Below, piece after piece: positions 31,401 to 39,882 of a stretch of DNA of 64,000 bases (its first letter is position 1; each line of letters begins with the position of its first letter). Origin of the DNA: Paracoccus maritimus (GTDB lineage: Bacteria; Pseudomonadota; Alphaproteobacteria; Rhodobacterales; Rhodobacteraceae); assembly GCF_025195095.1 (NCBI RefSeq), contig NZ_JANAVZ010000003.1, forward strand, positions 333,350 to 397,349, written 5' to 3'. The notes below the pieces were generated by a model. It worked only from the letters and a program-made list of their open reading frames with translations. It ran no database searches and was not told the DNA's origin. The translations under genes and the position numbers were made by a program.

Positions 31401-31408
31401 CTCCTTTT
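31401..31408 (-). promoter_or_regulatory. ribosome binding site that fixes the infC AUA start
   Basis: AAAAGGAG on the minus strand, followed by TAACGCC and then ATA. The spacing of seven bases is ideal, while the internal GTG at 31342 has no such site. This supports the rare start codon. Confidence 0.9.
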
Positions 31409-31600
31409 ATGGCCATGGCGGGAATGGACCGAAAATAAGGCGCGCGTCGCCCTCTTTCAACCGGATTTGAACGCAACCGGGCCGCTAATGGCGGAATTCC
31501 GGGCGGTTTTGCGGATCGCTGGTGGCTTTTCGGCGTTGCGACCCTGTGCGATAACCCCAATCGGCCCTGTCGGGCAGGACGCAAGAAGGAAGACACCCCC

Positions 31601-32329
31601 ATGCAGAAGCTGTTGCCACTGATCGTGATTCTCGTGCTGGCGCTTGGCGGCTGGTGGTGGTGGCAGAACACCGCTGCGCCCAAAGCACCCTCAAGTCTTG
31701 CCGCGGAAGAGACACCTTTGGACGCACCTGACACGCAGGCTGGCGAAGCGGCCGAGATCGCCGATACCACCGCGAAGCAGACCGAGGCCACAGCCGAGGA
31801 AGTGTCCGAAACGGTCGCGGAAACGCCCGGCGATCAGCCCGTTCCAGCCAGCGAAGCGGCGGATGCCGCAGACGCGGCAGCCGATGCCGCAGCGATCGCC
31901 GCAGATGCCGCTGCCGAAGCCGTCGAGGCGTCGCAGGAAGCCGGCATCGCCCCGGCCAACGAGGCCGCAACCGAGGCGGAGGCCGCGGCCGAGGACGCGA
32001 TTGCCGCTGCCGACCGCGCCGCCGACGCCGCCGCCACATCGGCGACGGACACAAGCGCGGATCAGGACGCGACCGAGACCGCCGCAGAGGCGGCAGAGGA
32101 CGCGGCCAGCGCCACCGCAAGGGCGGCCGACGCGGCCGCGACGGCCGCCGAGATCGAGACGCTGCTGACCCCCGAAGGATTCGACGCGGGCCGCGTGACG
32201 GAAATCATCGAAAGCGCGCAGATCTCGCAGACGCAGAAGGCCACGCTGATGCGGCTTGTGGAAAGCGCGGCAACCAACCCCGATCTGCTGCGGGCGGCGC
32301 TGGATCAGGTAAAGGCCGTCATGCCATGA
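31601..32329 (+). CDS. Ala-rich membrane-anchored protein with coiled-coil-like repeats
   Basis: A 242-residue protein with one N-terminal membrane helix (LLPLIVILVLALGGWWWW, about residues 4-21), then a long low-complexity part (about 80-190) made of Ala, Glu, Asp and Thr, with many ADAA-type repeats that should form a long acidic helix. A small domain follows (about 192-242: LTPEGFDAGRVTEIIESAQI...LMRLVESAATNPDLLRAAL). It is not recognised as a named family. AAGGAAG stands before the ATG. The next gene starts inside its stop codon, so the two act together or at least are made together. Confidence 0.85.
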   Translation: MQKLLPLIVILVLALGGWWWWQNTAAPKAPSSLAAEETPLDAPDTQAGEAAEIADTTAKQTEATAEEVSETVAETPGDQPVPASEAADAADAAADAAAIAADAAAEAVEASQEAGIAPANEAATEAEAAAEDAIAAADRAADAAATSATDTSADQDATETAAEAAEDAASATARAADAAATAAEIETLLTPEGFDAGRVTEIIESAQISQTQKATLMRLVESAATNPDLLRAALDQVKAVMP

Positions 32330-33195
32330 GCGCCGAGACTGGATTGCTGGACTTTCTGAAGCGCGGAGCCCGGCAGATCCAGCGTGGCCCCCTTGCCATG
32401 ATCCTGATCGAGGATGACGCCGCCGTCACCGAAACCATCGCCCATCATCTGCGGGTCGGTTTCCGCCACGTGCTTGCGCTGTCGCCCGAGCCGATCACCC
32501 TGCCCGACGACATGGCCGCCCGCGTGACCAATCTGATCTGGGATACGCGTCGCCCCGCTGCCCATGTAGAGGCTGTGAACGCCCTGATCCCGGCGGTCCC
32601 TGACGGCACATGGCTGTATTACTGCTTCAACGCAGAGTTTCTGTTCTTTCCGTTCAGCGAACATCGGTATGTCGGCGAAATGCTGTCCTTTCATGCCGAA
32701 GAACGCCGCAGCGCCATGCTGAGCTATGTGATTGACCTCTATGGCCCCGATCTGAGCCAGTGCCCGTCTGGTGTGGATCTTGACCAGGCGATGTTCGACC
32801 GGACCGGCTATTACGCGCTGGGGGTGGCCGGACCGGATGGCGTTCACCTTGAACGCCAACTTGCATTTCACGGCGGCCTTCGTTGGAGATTCGAGGAATA
32901 TCTGCCCGCGGATCGGCGCAGGATCGACCGTATTTCGCTGTTTCGCGCCAGCGAGGGGCTGAAGATCGGCGACGATCACAGGTTCAACGACAACGAATAC
33001 AACACCTATGCCTGCCCATGGCACCACAACCTGACCGCGGCGATCGTATCGTTCCGTGTCGCGAAGGCCTTGCTGCGCAACCCTGATTCACGCGACGCGA
33101 TCAGCGGGTTCACCTGGCGAAATTCGCACAAATTCGAATGGAATGCCCAACAACTGATGGATCTGGGACTGATGGAACCGGGCCAATGGTTCTGA
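32326..33195 (+). CDS. glycosyltransferase-like protein of unknown function
   Basis: A 289-residue soluble protein, translationally coupled (ATGA) to the Ala-rich anchored protein. It looks like proteins of Rhodobacteraceae that are sometimes labelled family 2 glycosyltransferase: a Rossmann-like start (AMILIEDDAAVTETIAHHL), YYCFNAEFLFFPFSEHRYVGEML, an acidic SGVDLDQAMFDRTGYYAL, FHGGLRWRFEEYLPADRRR, EYNTYACPWHHNLTAAI, and a conserved C-terminus MDLGLMEPGQWF. I see no certain DxD motif. The enzymatic role is a weak inference; the protein itself is clearly real. Confidence 0.7.
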   Translation: MSAETGLLDFLKRGARQIQRGPLAMILIEDDAAVTETIAHHLRVGFRHVLALSPEPITLPDDMAARVTNLIWDTRRPAAHVEAVNALIPAVPDGTWLYYCFNAEFLFFPFSEHRYVGEMLSFHAEERRSAMLSYVIDLYGPDLSQCPSGVDLDQAMFDRTGYYALGVAGPDGVHLERQLAFHGGLRWRFEEYLPADRRRIDRISLFRASEGLKIGDDHRFNDNEYNTYACPWHHNLTAAIVSFRVAKALLRNPDSRDAISGFTWRNSHKFEWNAQQLMDLGLMEPGQWF

Positions 33196-33336
33196 CGGTC
33201 AGGCCCGCCATCACGCCCCTGATGCCGATGCCGCAGCCAGAACCGCTTGCACTTGCACGCGCTTTGTCGTGAATGATAGACCATGCGTCAATCTTAACTC
33301 GGGCGGAGTTCACGCCCAGATGGAAGGCAGGATTGC

Positions 33337-33846
33337 ATGGCGATGACCCAAACAAGCTTTGACCGTGACGAGTTGCTTGCCTGCGCGCGCGGCGAACTGT
33401 TTGGCGAAGGCAACGCACAACTGCCTGAACCGCCGATGCTGATGATGGACCGGATCACCGATATCTCGGGCGATGGCGGGCCGCATGGCAAGGGACATGT
33501 GGTCGCCGAATTCGACATCAAACCCGATCTGTGGTTCTTCGACTGCCATTTCCCCGGAAACCCGATCATGCCCGGCTGCCTGGGGCTTGATGGGCTTTGG
33601 CAACTGACCGGCTTCAATCTGGGCTGGCGCGGCTGGAAGGGGCGCGGATATGCCCTGGGCGTGGGCGAGGTCAAGTTGACCGGCATGGTCCGCCCCGACC
33701 GCAAGATGCTGCGTTATTTCGTCGATTTTACCAAGGCGGTTCAGACCCGCCGGCTGACGATGGGCGTGGCCGATGGCCGCGTCGAGGCCGATGGCGAAGT
33801 GATCTATCAGGTCAAGGACATGAAGGTCGCGCTGTCGGAAAGCTGA
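33337..33846 (+). CDS. fabA: 3-hydroxydecanoyl-ACP dehydratase/isomerase
   Basis: Introduces the cis double bond in anaerobic-type unsaturated fatty acid synthesis. Catalytic residues match Escherichia coli FabA: His71 in [16 protein letters not shown] and Asp85 in GLDGLWQ. Length 169 residues, full. fabB follows 24 bases after it, and fabI further on, so the core steps of unsaturated fatty acid synthesis are together. The start ATG has GGAAGG upstream. Confidence 0.98.
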   Translation: MAMTQTSFDRDELLACARGELFGEGNAQLPEPPMLMMDRITDISGDGGPHGKGHVVAEFDIKPDLWFFDCHFPGNPIMPGCLGLDGLWQLTGFNLGWRGWKGRGYALGVGEVKLTGMVRPDRKMLRYFVDFTKAVQTRRLTMGVADGRVEADGEVIYQVKDMKVALSES

Positions 33847-33870
33847 TTTTTTATCTTGAGGAGGCCCCCA

Positions 33871-35100
33871 ATGCGACGCGTCGTCATCACTGGCCTTGGC
33901 ATCGTATCACCCATTGGCAACAACGCCGCCGAGGTGACCGAAAGCCTGCGCGCCGGCCGTTCGGGCATTGTCTTTGCACCCGAATATGCCGAACACGGCT
34001 TCCGCAGCCAGATCCACGGCATGCCCCAGATCGTGCTGGAAGACCATATAGACAAGCGTAACCTGCGCTTCATGGGTCCGGGCGCGGCCTACAACTTCAT
34101 CGCCATGCAACAGGCCATTGCCGATAGCGGGCTTGAGGAGAGTGACGTGTCGAACCCGCGCAGCGGGCTGATCATGGGATCCGGCGGGCCGTCGACATCG
34201 AATTTCTTCGAAGCGCATCAGATCGTCATCGAAAAGGGCGCACCCAAGCGGATGGGACCTTTCATGGTCACGCGCTGCATGTCCTCCACGAACTCGGCCT
34301 GCCTGGCCACGCCGTTCAAGATCAAAGGCGTGAACTATTCCATCACCTCGGCCTGTTCGACCAGCGCGCATTGCATCGGCAATGGCGTCGAACAGATCCA
34401 GATGGGCAAGCAGGACATCGTCTTCGCTGGTGGCGGCGAGGAACTGGACTGGACCCTGTCGTGCCTCTTCGACGCGATGGGCGCGATGTCGTCGAAATAT
34501 AACGACACGCCTGAAACCGCCTCGCGCCCGTATGACGCGACGCGCGATGGTTTCGTGATCGCCGGCGGCGGTGGCGTCGTCGTGCTGGAGGAACTGGAAC
34601 ATGCCAAGGCGCGCGGCGCCAAGATCTATGCCGAGGTCACCGGTTACGGCGCGACCAGCGACGGCTATGACATGGTCGCCCCTTCAGGCGAAGGCGGCGA
34701 ACGTTCGATGAGGCTGGCCATCGACACCCTGCCCGAGGGCCGGGAGGTCAGCTATATCAATGCACATGGCACCTCGACCCCGGTCGGCGATATCGGCGAG
34801 ATCCGTGCGATCAGGCGCATCTTCGGCGAAGGCGCAACCCCGCCGGTCAGCTCTACCAAGTCCTTGACCGGTCACAGCCTTGGCGCGACCGGCGTGCACG
34901 AGGCGATCTATTCCCTTCTGATGTTGCAAAATGACTTCATTGCAGCATCTGCAAATGTCGATACACTGGACCCCGAGATCCAACCGGGCGAAGTTGCCAC
35001 AACCCGGGTTGACGACGCCGGACTGGATTCAGTCCTGTCCAACAGCTTCGGCTTCGGTGGTACCAATGCCACGCTGCTGATGTCTAAATATTTGGAATAA
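33871..35100 (+). CDS. fabB: 3-oxoacyl-ACP synthase I
   Basis: Condensing enzyme that extends the unsaturated intermediate made by FabA. The active-site Cys162 lies in [12 protein letters not shown], with the two His in [11 protein letters not shown] and [12 protein letters not shown], and the C-terminal SFGFGGTNA loop. The ATG at 33871 gives the standard start [16 protein letters not shown] (409 residues) and has GAGGAGG seven bases upstream; the frame begins slightly earlier without support. Confidence 0.98.
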   Translation: MRRVVITGLGIVSPIGNNAAEVTESLRAGRSGIVFAPEYAEHGFRSQIHGMPQIVLEDHIDKRNLRFMGPGAAYNFIAMQQAIADSGLEESDVSNPRSGLIMGSGGPSTSNFFEAHQIVIEKGAPKRMGPFMVTRCMSSTNSACLATPFKIKGVNYSITSACSTSAHCIGNGVEQIQMGKQDIVFAGGGEELDWTLSCLFDAMGAMSSKYNDTPETASRPYDATRDGFVIAGGGGVVVLEELEHAKARGAKIYAEVTGYGATSDGYDMVAPSGEGGERSMRLAIDTLPEGREVSYINAHGTSTPVGDIGEIRAIRRIFGEGATPPVSSTKSLTGHSLGATGVHEAIYSLLMLQNDFIAASANVDTLDPEIQPGEVATTRVDDAGLDSVLSNSFGFGGTNATLLMSKYLE

Positions 35101-35127
35101 AACAAGAAACGACGCAGAGGTCAGAAT

Positions 35128-35916
35128 ATGGGCGATCTTCTTAAAGGCAAGCGCGGGCTTGTGATGGGGGTCGCCAACGACCATTCCATCGCTTGGGGCA
35201 TTGCACGGGCGGTCGCGGCCGAGGGTGCGGAACTTGCCTTCAGCTATCAGGGCGAGGCTTTCGGCAAACGCGTGCAGCCCCTGGCCGCATCGGTCGGGTC
35301 GGATTTTCTGGTCGATGTGGATGTGGCCGACGACGCGTCTCTGGACGCGGCGTTCGCGGCTATCAACGAACGCTGGGGAAAGCTGGATTTCCTGATCCAT
35401 GCCATCGCATTTTCCAACAAGAACGAACTGACCGGTCGGTTCATGAATACCAGCCGCGCGAACTTCAAGCACAGCCTTGAAATTTCGTGCTATTCGCTGA
35501 TCGAGGTTGCCCGCCGCGCCCACCCGCTGATGTCGGATGGCGGGTCGCTGATCACGCTGACCTATGGGGGATCGAACAGGGTCACGCCATTCTACAACGT
35601 CATGGGTGTGGCCAAGGCGGCATTGGAATCCTCGGTGCGCTATCTGGCCAACGATCTTGGTCCCGACGGCATTCGGGTGAATGCGATCAGCCCCGGTCCG
35701 ATGAAGACCCTGGCCGGTGCCGCGATCGGTGGGGCGCGTAAGACCTTCCGTCACACCGAAGCCAACGCACCGCTGCGTGCCAATGCCACGCTGGAGGCGA
35801 TCGGCGGCACGGCCTGCTGGCTGCTGTCGGATTGGGGCGCGTGCACCACGGGCGAGATCGTCACCGTCGATGGCGGCTATCACGTGCTGGGCATGCCGCA
35901 ATCGGACAATCTGTGA
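35128..35916 (+). CDS. fabI: enoyl-ACP reductase (NADH)
   Basis: Reduces the trans-2-enoyl-ACP double bond in the last step of each elongation round. Tyr146, Tyr156 and Lys163 sit exactly at the E. coli catalytic numbering (LTYGGSNRV; FYNVMGVAK), and GVANDHSIAWGIA is the NAD-binding start. 262 residues, full length. It is the third gene of the fab group. The next gene starts inside its stop codon (GTGA). Confidence 0.98.
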   Translation: MGDLLKGKRGLVMGVANDHSIAWGIARAVAAEGAELAFSYQGEAFGKRVQPLAASVGSDFLVDVDVADDASLDAAFAAINERWGKLDFLIHAIAFSNKNELTGRFMNTSRANFKHSLEISCYSLIEVARRAHPLMSDGGSLITLTYGGSNRVTPFYNVMGVAKAALESSVRYLANDLGPDGIRVNAISPGPMKTLAGAAIGGARKTFRHTEANAPLRANATLEAIGGTACWLLSDWGACTTGEIVTVDGGYHVLGMPQSDNL

Positions 35917-36563
35917 TCCATGTCTTCGACGCCTATGGCACGCTGTTCGACGTGGACGGCGCTGCACGACAGGCGGCGCAAGGCGATCCCGCACTGAAGG
36001 ACATCTGGGTGGCGCTGTCTGCGGACTGGCGGCGCAAGCAGCTGGAATATTCGTGGCTGCGTGCAATCACCGGCGATCACGTGGATTTCTGGCAGGTCAC
36101 CTCGGACGCGCTGGATTGGGCCGCCGAACGCCACGGCGCGTCCACCGCTCAGGCGGCCAAGCTTCTCGATCTGTATCGCACCCTGCCAGCCTATCCCGAA
36201 GTTTCCGAGGTTCTGGACCGCCTGCGCGGCGCGGGCGCGGGCACCGCGATCTTTTCAAACGGTTCGCCGCAGATGCTGTCGGACGCGGTGCACTCGGCCG
36301 GGCTATACGGCCGTCTGGACGCGCTTCTGTCAGTCGAAACGGTGGAACGGTTCAAACCCGCCGCCGTTGCCTACGGTATCGTGACACGTCATTTTGCCTG
36401 CGACCCCGGCGCGATCACCTTCGTGTCGTCGAACGGATGGGATATCTATGGGGCTGCGCGGTTCGGATTCCGAACCGTCTGGGTCAACCGCGCGGGCCTG
36501 CCGGTCGATCGCCTGCCCTGTAAACCCGACCGCATCCTGACCGACCTGAAAGGACTTTCATGA
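35913..36563 (+). CDS. haloacid dehalogenase type II family hydrolase (GTG start)
   Basis: A 216-residue HAD-superfamily enzyme similar to L-2-haloacid dehalogenases, which replace the halogen of 2-haloalkanoates by hydroxyl. Motif I with the nucleophile Asp is FDAYGTLFD, motif II is FSNGSP, the Lys lies in VERFKPAAVAYG, and motif III is FVSSNGWDIYGAARFGF. The GTG start overlaps the fabI stop; an upstream ATG in the same frame would lie within fabI. The natural substrate may not be halogenated. It is coupled at both ends. Confidence 0.9.
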   Translation: MIHVFDAYGTLFDVDGAARQAAQGDPALKDIWVALSADWRRKQLEYSWLRAITGDHVDFWQVTSDALDWAAERHGASTAQAAKLLDLYRTLPAYPEVSEVLDRLRGAGAGTAIFSNGSPQMLSDAVHSAGLYGRLDALLSVETVERFKPAAVAYGIVTRHFACDPGAITFVSSNGWDIYGAARFGFRTVWVNRAGLPVDRLPCKPDRILTDLKGLS

Positions 36564-37393
36564 CGCAGTTTTTTACCGCCGAAGACGGCGCGAAGCTGGC
36601 ATACAGCGACGAAGGCCTAGGTCTTCCGGTGCTGTGTCTGGCCGGACTGACGCGCAACATGGCGGATTTCGACTATGTCGCGCCCCATCTGCCGGGGGTG
36701 CGGCTGATCCGGATGGACTATCGCGGGCGCGGGCGTTCAGATTACACTGGGGCAAACACCTACACCGTGCCGCAAGAGGGCAAGGACGCGCTGGCGCTGC
36801 TGAACCATCTGGGCATCGACAAGGCCGCCGTGCTGGGCACATCGCGTGGCGGACTGATCGGCCTGCTGCTGGCGGCGGCGGCGCACGACAGGCTGCTGGG
36901 GCTGTGCCTGAACGATGTTGGCCCTGAAATCGAAAAGGCGGGGCTGGACCGGATCTTCGACTATGTCGGCCGAAATCCGCGCGCGCATACCCATCAGGAA
37001 CTTGCCGACAAGCTGCCGGCGGCTATGCCCGGCTTTGCCAATGTCCCCGAGGGCCGCTGGCTGTCGGACGCCCGCAGGCATTATGACGAAACATCTGACG
37101 GCTTGAAGATCAGATACGACCCGACCCTGCGCGACGCGTTCCTTGATGCCTTCAAGGGCGAACAGCCCGACCTTTGGCCGCTGTGGCAGGCGACTGCCGG
37201 GTTGCCGGTGGCGCTGATCCGCGGCTCGAACTCGGACCTTCTGTCAGCCGAAGTTGCGGACAGGATGCAGCGCCTTCGACCGGACATGATCTTCGCCGAG
37301 GTGCCCGATCGCGCGCATGTGCCATGGCTGGATGAGGCCGAAAGCCTCGCGGCACTGAACCGCTGGCTGGCACTGCTGGTCCGGGCCGCGTAA
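36560..37393 (+). CDS. alpha/beta hydrolase
   Basis: A 277-residue hydrolase of the alpha/beta fold. The oxyanion region CLAGLTRNMADFDY, the MDYRGRGRSDY strand, the nucleophile elbow GTSRGG with Ser, the acidic residue in RGSNSDLLS and the His in DRAHVPWLDE complete a catalytic triad. The start overlaps the HAD gene stop (ATGA). Substrate unknown; similar proteins act on esters or C-C bonds of dicarbonyls. It closes the fab-linked chain. Confidence 0.92.
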   Translation: MTQFFTAEDGAKLAYSDEGLGLPVLCLAGLTRNMADFDYVAPHLPGVRLIRMDYRGRGRSDYTGANTYTVPQEGKDALALLNHLGIDKAAVLGTSRGGLIGLLLAAAAHDRLLGLCLNDVGPEIEKAGLDRIFDYVGRNPRAHTHQELADKLPAAMPGFANVPEGRWLSDARRHYDETSDGLKIRYDPTLRDAFLDAFKGEQPDLWPLWQATAGLPVALIRGSNSDLLSAEVADRMQRLRPDMIFAEVPDRAHVPWLDEAESLAALNRWLALLVRAA

Positions 37394-37467
37394 TCCTGCG
37401 CAATTGACAAACCGGCCGTCGCGCCCCTGAATGCCGCCAACCGGCATCTGCAGGAAAGGCGCGGCGC

Positions 37468-38580
37468 ATGAGTATCTTCGACATCCTCGGTGGCGAATTC
37501 ATCGAGATCATCGAATGGACCGACGACAGTCGCGACACGATGGTCTATCGCTTTCCGACCGTCGGCAAGGCGATCAAGTATGGCGCCAAGCTGACCGTCC
37601 GCGAAGGTCAGGCAGCGGTCTTCGTGCATGAGGGCCAACTGGCCGACGTGTTCGGGCCCGGCCTGTATCTGCTGGAAACCAACAACCTGCCGATCCTGAC
37701 CCGTTTGCAGCACTGGGACCACGGCTTTCGCAGCCCTTTCAAGTCGGAAATCTACTACGTCAACACGACGCGCTTCACCGATCTGAAATGGGGCACCAAG
37801 AATCCCGTGATCGCGCGCGATCCGGAATTCGGCCCCGTACGCCTGCGTTCCTTCGGCACATATTCGATGCGCGTGACCGACCCGGCGAAGTTCATGTCCG
37901 AGATTGTCGGCACCGATGGCGAATTCACCCGCGACGAGATCAGCTTCCAGATCCGCAACGTGATCGTACAGGAATTCTCGCGCATGATCGCGGGTTCGGG
38001 GATTCCTGTCCTGGACATGGCGGCCAACACCGACCAGTTGGGCAAGATGGTCGCCAAGGCGATCGAACCGGTGATCGCCGCATACGGCCTGACCATTCCC
38101 GAATTCTATATCGAGAATATCAGCCTGCCCGAAGCGGTCGAGGCGATGTTGGACAAGCGCACCTCAATGGGCATCATCGGCGATCTGGACCGCTTCGGCC
38201 AGTATGCTGCCAGCGAGGCGATGCTGAACGCCAGTCAGAATGCCGGCGGCGCGGGCGCAGGCATGGGTGCGGCCATGGGCGCCGCGATGGGCATGGGCAT
38301 GGCGCGTCCCGGTCCGTGGGGGCCGCAGCCGCAATCCACCGCGCAGGTTGCGCCGCCGCCCCTGCCCGGCAAGCAGGTCGAGACCGTGTGGCACGTCGCA
38401 CTGGAAGGCGAGGCGCAAGGACCCTATGGGCGCGGGCATCTGGGACGGCTGATCCAGGAAAACCGCTTCACGCGCGAGACATTGGTCTGGACGCCCGGCC
38501 AGAATGGCTGGCTGCCGGCGGATGAGGTGCCGGAACTGGCGCAACTGTTCACCACGATGCCGCCGCCTCTGCCGGGCTGA
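37468..38580 (+). CDS. SPFH-domain protein with C-terminal GYF_2 domain (YdjI-like)
   Basis: A 370-residue protein with an SPFH/virion-core-like domain (about residues 1-245: FDILGGEFIEIIEWTDD, YGAKLTVREGQAAVFVHEG, SFGTYSMRV, EFYIENISLPEAV), a Gly/Met/Ala-rich stretch (about 250-275), a Pro-rich linker (PPPLPG), and a GYF_2-type domain (about 308-360: VWHVALEGEAQGPYGRGHLG, LVWTPGQNGWLPA). No signal peptide or membrane helix. The next gene, 7 bases on, is a zinc-ribbon membrane protein. In Bacillus subtilis related proteins (YdjI, YdjG) form a membrane-stress module with PspA; here PspA is not nearby. Confidence 0.9.
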   Translation: MSIFDILGGEFIEIIEWTDDSRDTMVYRFPTVGKAIKYGAKLTVREGQAAVFVHEGQLADVFGPGLYLLETNNLPILTRLQHWDHGFRSPFKSEIYYVNTTRFTDLKWGTKNPVIARDPEFGPVRLRSFGTYSMRVTDPAKFMSEIVGTDGEFTRDEISFQIRNVIVQEFSRMIAGSGIPVLDMAANTDQLGKMVAKAIEPVIAAYGLTIPEFYIENISLPEAVEAMLDKRTSMGIIGDLDRFGQYAASEAMLNASQNAGGAGAGMGAAMGAAMGMGMARPGPWGPQPQSTAQVAPPPLPGKQVETVWHVALEGEAQGPYGRGHLGRLIQENRFTRETLVWTPGQNGWLPADEVPELAQLFTTMPPPLPG

Positions 38581-38587
38581 CGCCGGA

Positions 38588-39862
38588 ATGCCCACCCCGC
38601 CGACCGAATACCGCTATCCTTGCGAGAATTGCGGTGCCAGCCTGCGTTTCAAACCGGGCCAGCAGATGCTGGTCTGCGAGTACTGCGGTCATCAGCAGCG
38701 CATTGGCGACGGGGCCGCACGCGCCCCGGCCCGGCAGGCGCAGGGCGGGGCCGACGGTGAGGCCGCGATCCTAAGGGATCCGTCAACCGGGCGGGCGCTG
38801 CAATGGGATGCCGGACACAAGTCGCCCGATCTGATCGAGATCCCGCTGGACAGGGGGCTGCGTCTGGATGCCGGATCAGAGATCACCGAGGATATCCGGA
38901 CGCTGTCCTGTCCGAATTGCGGCGCACGGATCGAGATCGCGGGCGACAGCCATGCCACCGCCTGTCCTTTCTGCGCTACGCCCGTGGTCACCGACACCGG
39001 GATAACGCGGCAGATCAAGCCGCAGGGTGTTTTGCCCTTCCTGCTGACCGAGGAACAGGCCCGTTCCGCCATGGAAGACTGGCTTGGCAGCCTGTGGTTT
39101 GCGCCATCCGGCCTGACTTCCTATGCGCGGCGCGGGCGGAAGATGCGTGGGATCTATTCACCCTACTGGACCTTCGATGCGCGGACCCGATCCGAATATT
39201 CGGGCCAGCGCGGCGACGCCTATTATCAAACCGTCTATGTCACGCGCGAGATCAACGGTCGCAGTCAGCGCGTCGCGCAGCAGGTCCGCCGCATTCGGTG
39301 GCGCCGGGCCAGCGGCAGGGTCGCACGCGATTTCAACGATGTTCTGGTCCTTGCCTCGGCGTCACTGCCAAGACGCTTCACGGATGGGCTGACGCCCTGG
39401 GATCTGTCGCATCTGCGGCCCTATCGCCCCGATTATCTGGCGGGGTTCGAGGCCGAGGGATACACCATCCCGCTAAGCGACGGACATGCGACGGCGCGGC
39501 AGGAAATGGCGGGCGTGATCCGGAATGACGCACGTCGCGACATCGGCGGCGACGAACAGCGCGTCGAACAGATCCGCACCGAATATGGCGACGAGACATT
39601 CAAGCATGTGTTGCTGCCGGTCTGGACCGCCGCCTATCGCTATAACGGCAAAAGCTTTCGCTTCCTCGTCAACGGACAATCGGGCCGGGTACAGGGTGAA
39701 CGGCCATGGTCGGTCTGGAAAATCGCAGCCGCCATGATCGCGGCGCTGGTAGCGCTAGCGGTTTTCCTGTATCTCGCCGAGGCAGGGGGTTACATCCAGC
39801 TTGGGTCGGGTCTGCCACTGGACGTCGGCACGCCGTCAGGGGACTATGTGATCCACAGCTAA
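38588..39862 (+). CDS. zinc-ribbon membrane protein (YdjG-like)
   Basis: A 424-residue protein with two zinc ribbons, CENCGASLRF...CEYCGHQ (about residues 12-40) and CPNCGARIEI...CPFCATPVV (about 110-140), a large soluble region (about 150-375) with YSPYWTFDARTRSEYSGQRG and LVNGQSGRVQGERPWS, and one clear C-terminal membrane helix (about 378-400, AAAMIAALVALAVFLYL). I start at the ATG at 38588; the longer frame lies inside the SPFH gene. Together with the preceding SPFH protein it forms a YdjI-YdjG-like pair, probably at the inner membrane. Biochemical role unknown. Confidence 0.88.
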   Translation: MPTPPTEYRYPCENCGASLRFKPGQQMLVCEYCGHQQRIGDGAARAPARQAQGGADGEAAILRDPSTGRALQWDAGHKSPDLIEIPLDRGLRLDAGSEITEDIRTLSCPNCGARIEIAGDSHATACPFCATPVVTDTGITRQIKPQGVLPFLLTEEQARSAMEDWLGSLWFAPSGLTSYARRGRKMRGIYSPYWTFDARTRSEYSGQRGDAYYQTVYVTREINGRSQRVAQQVRRIRWRRASGRVARDFNDVLVLASASLPRRFTDGLTPWDLSHLRPYRPDYLAGFEAEGYTIPLSDGHATARQEMAGVIRNDARRDIGGDEQRVEQIRTEYGDETFKHVLLPVWTAAYRYNGKSFRFLVNGQSGRVQGERPWSVWKIAAAMIAALVALAVFLYLAEAGGYIQLGSGLPLDVGTPSGDYVIHS

Positions 39863-39882
39863 TGGGCTTCGGAGGGGGAAAG

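Noticed and set aside
31834..32052. Tandem-repeat mobile or variable element inside the Ala-rich gene
   Set aside because: The repeats are protein-level Ala/Asp runs with varied codons rather than exact DNA repeats; no sign of insertion.
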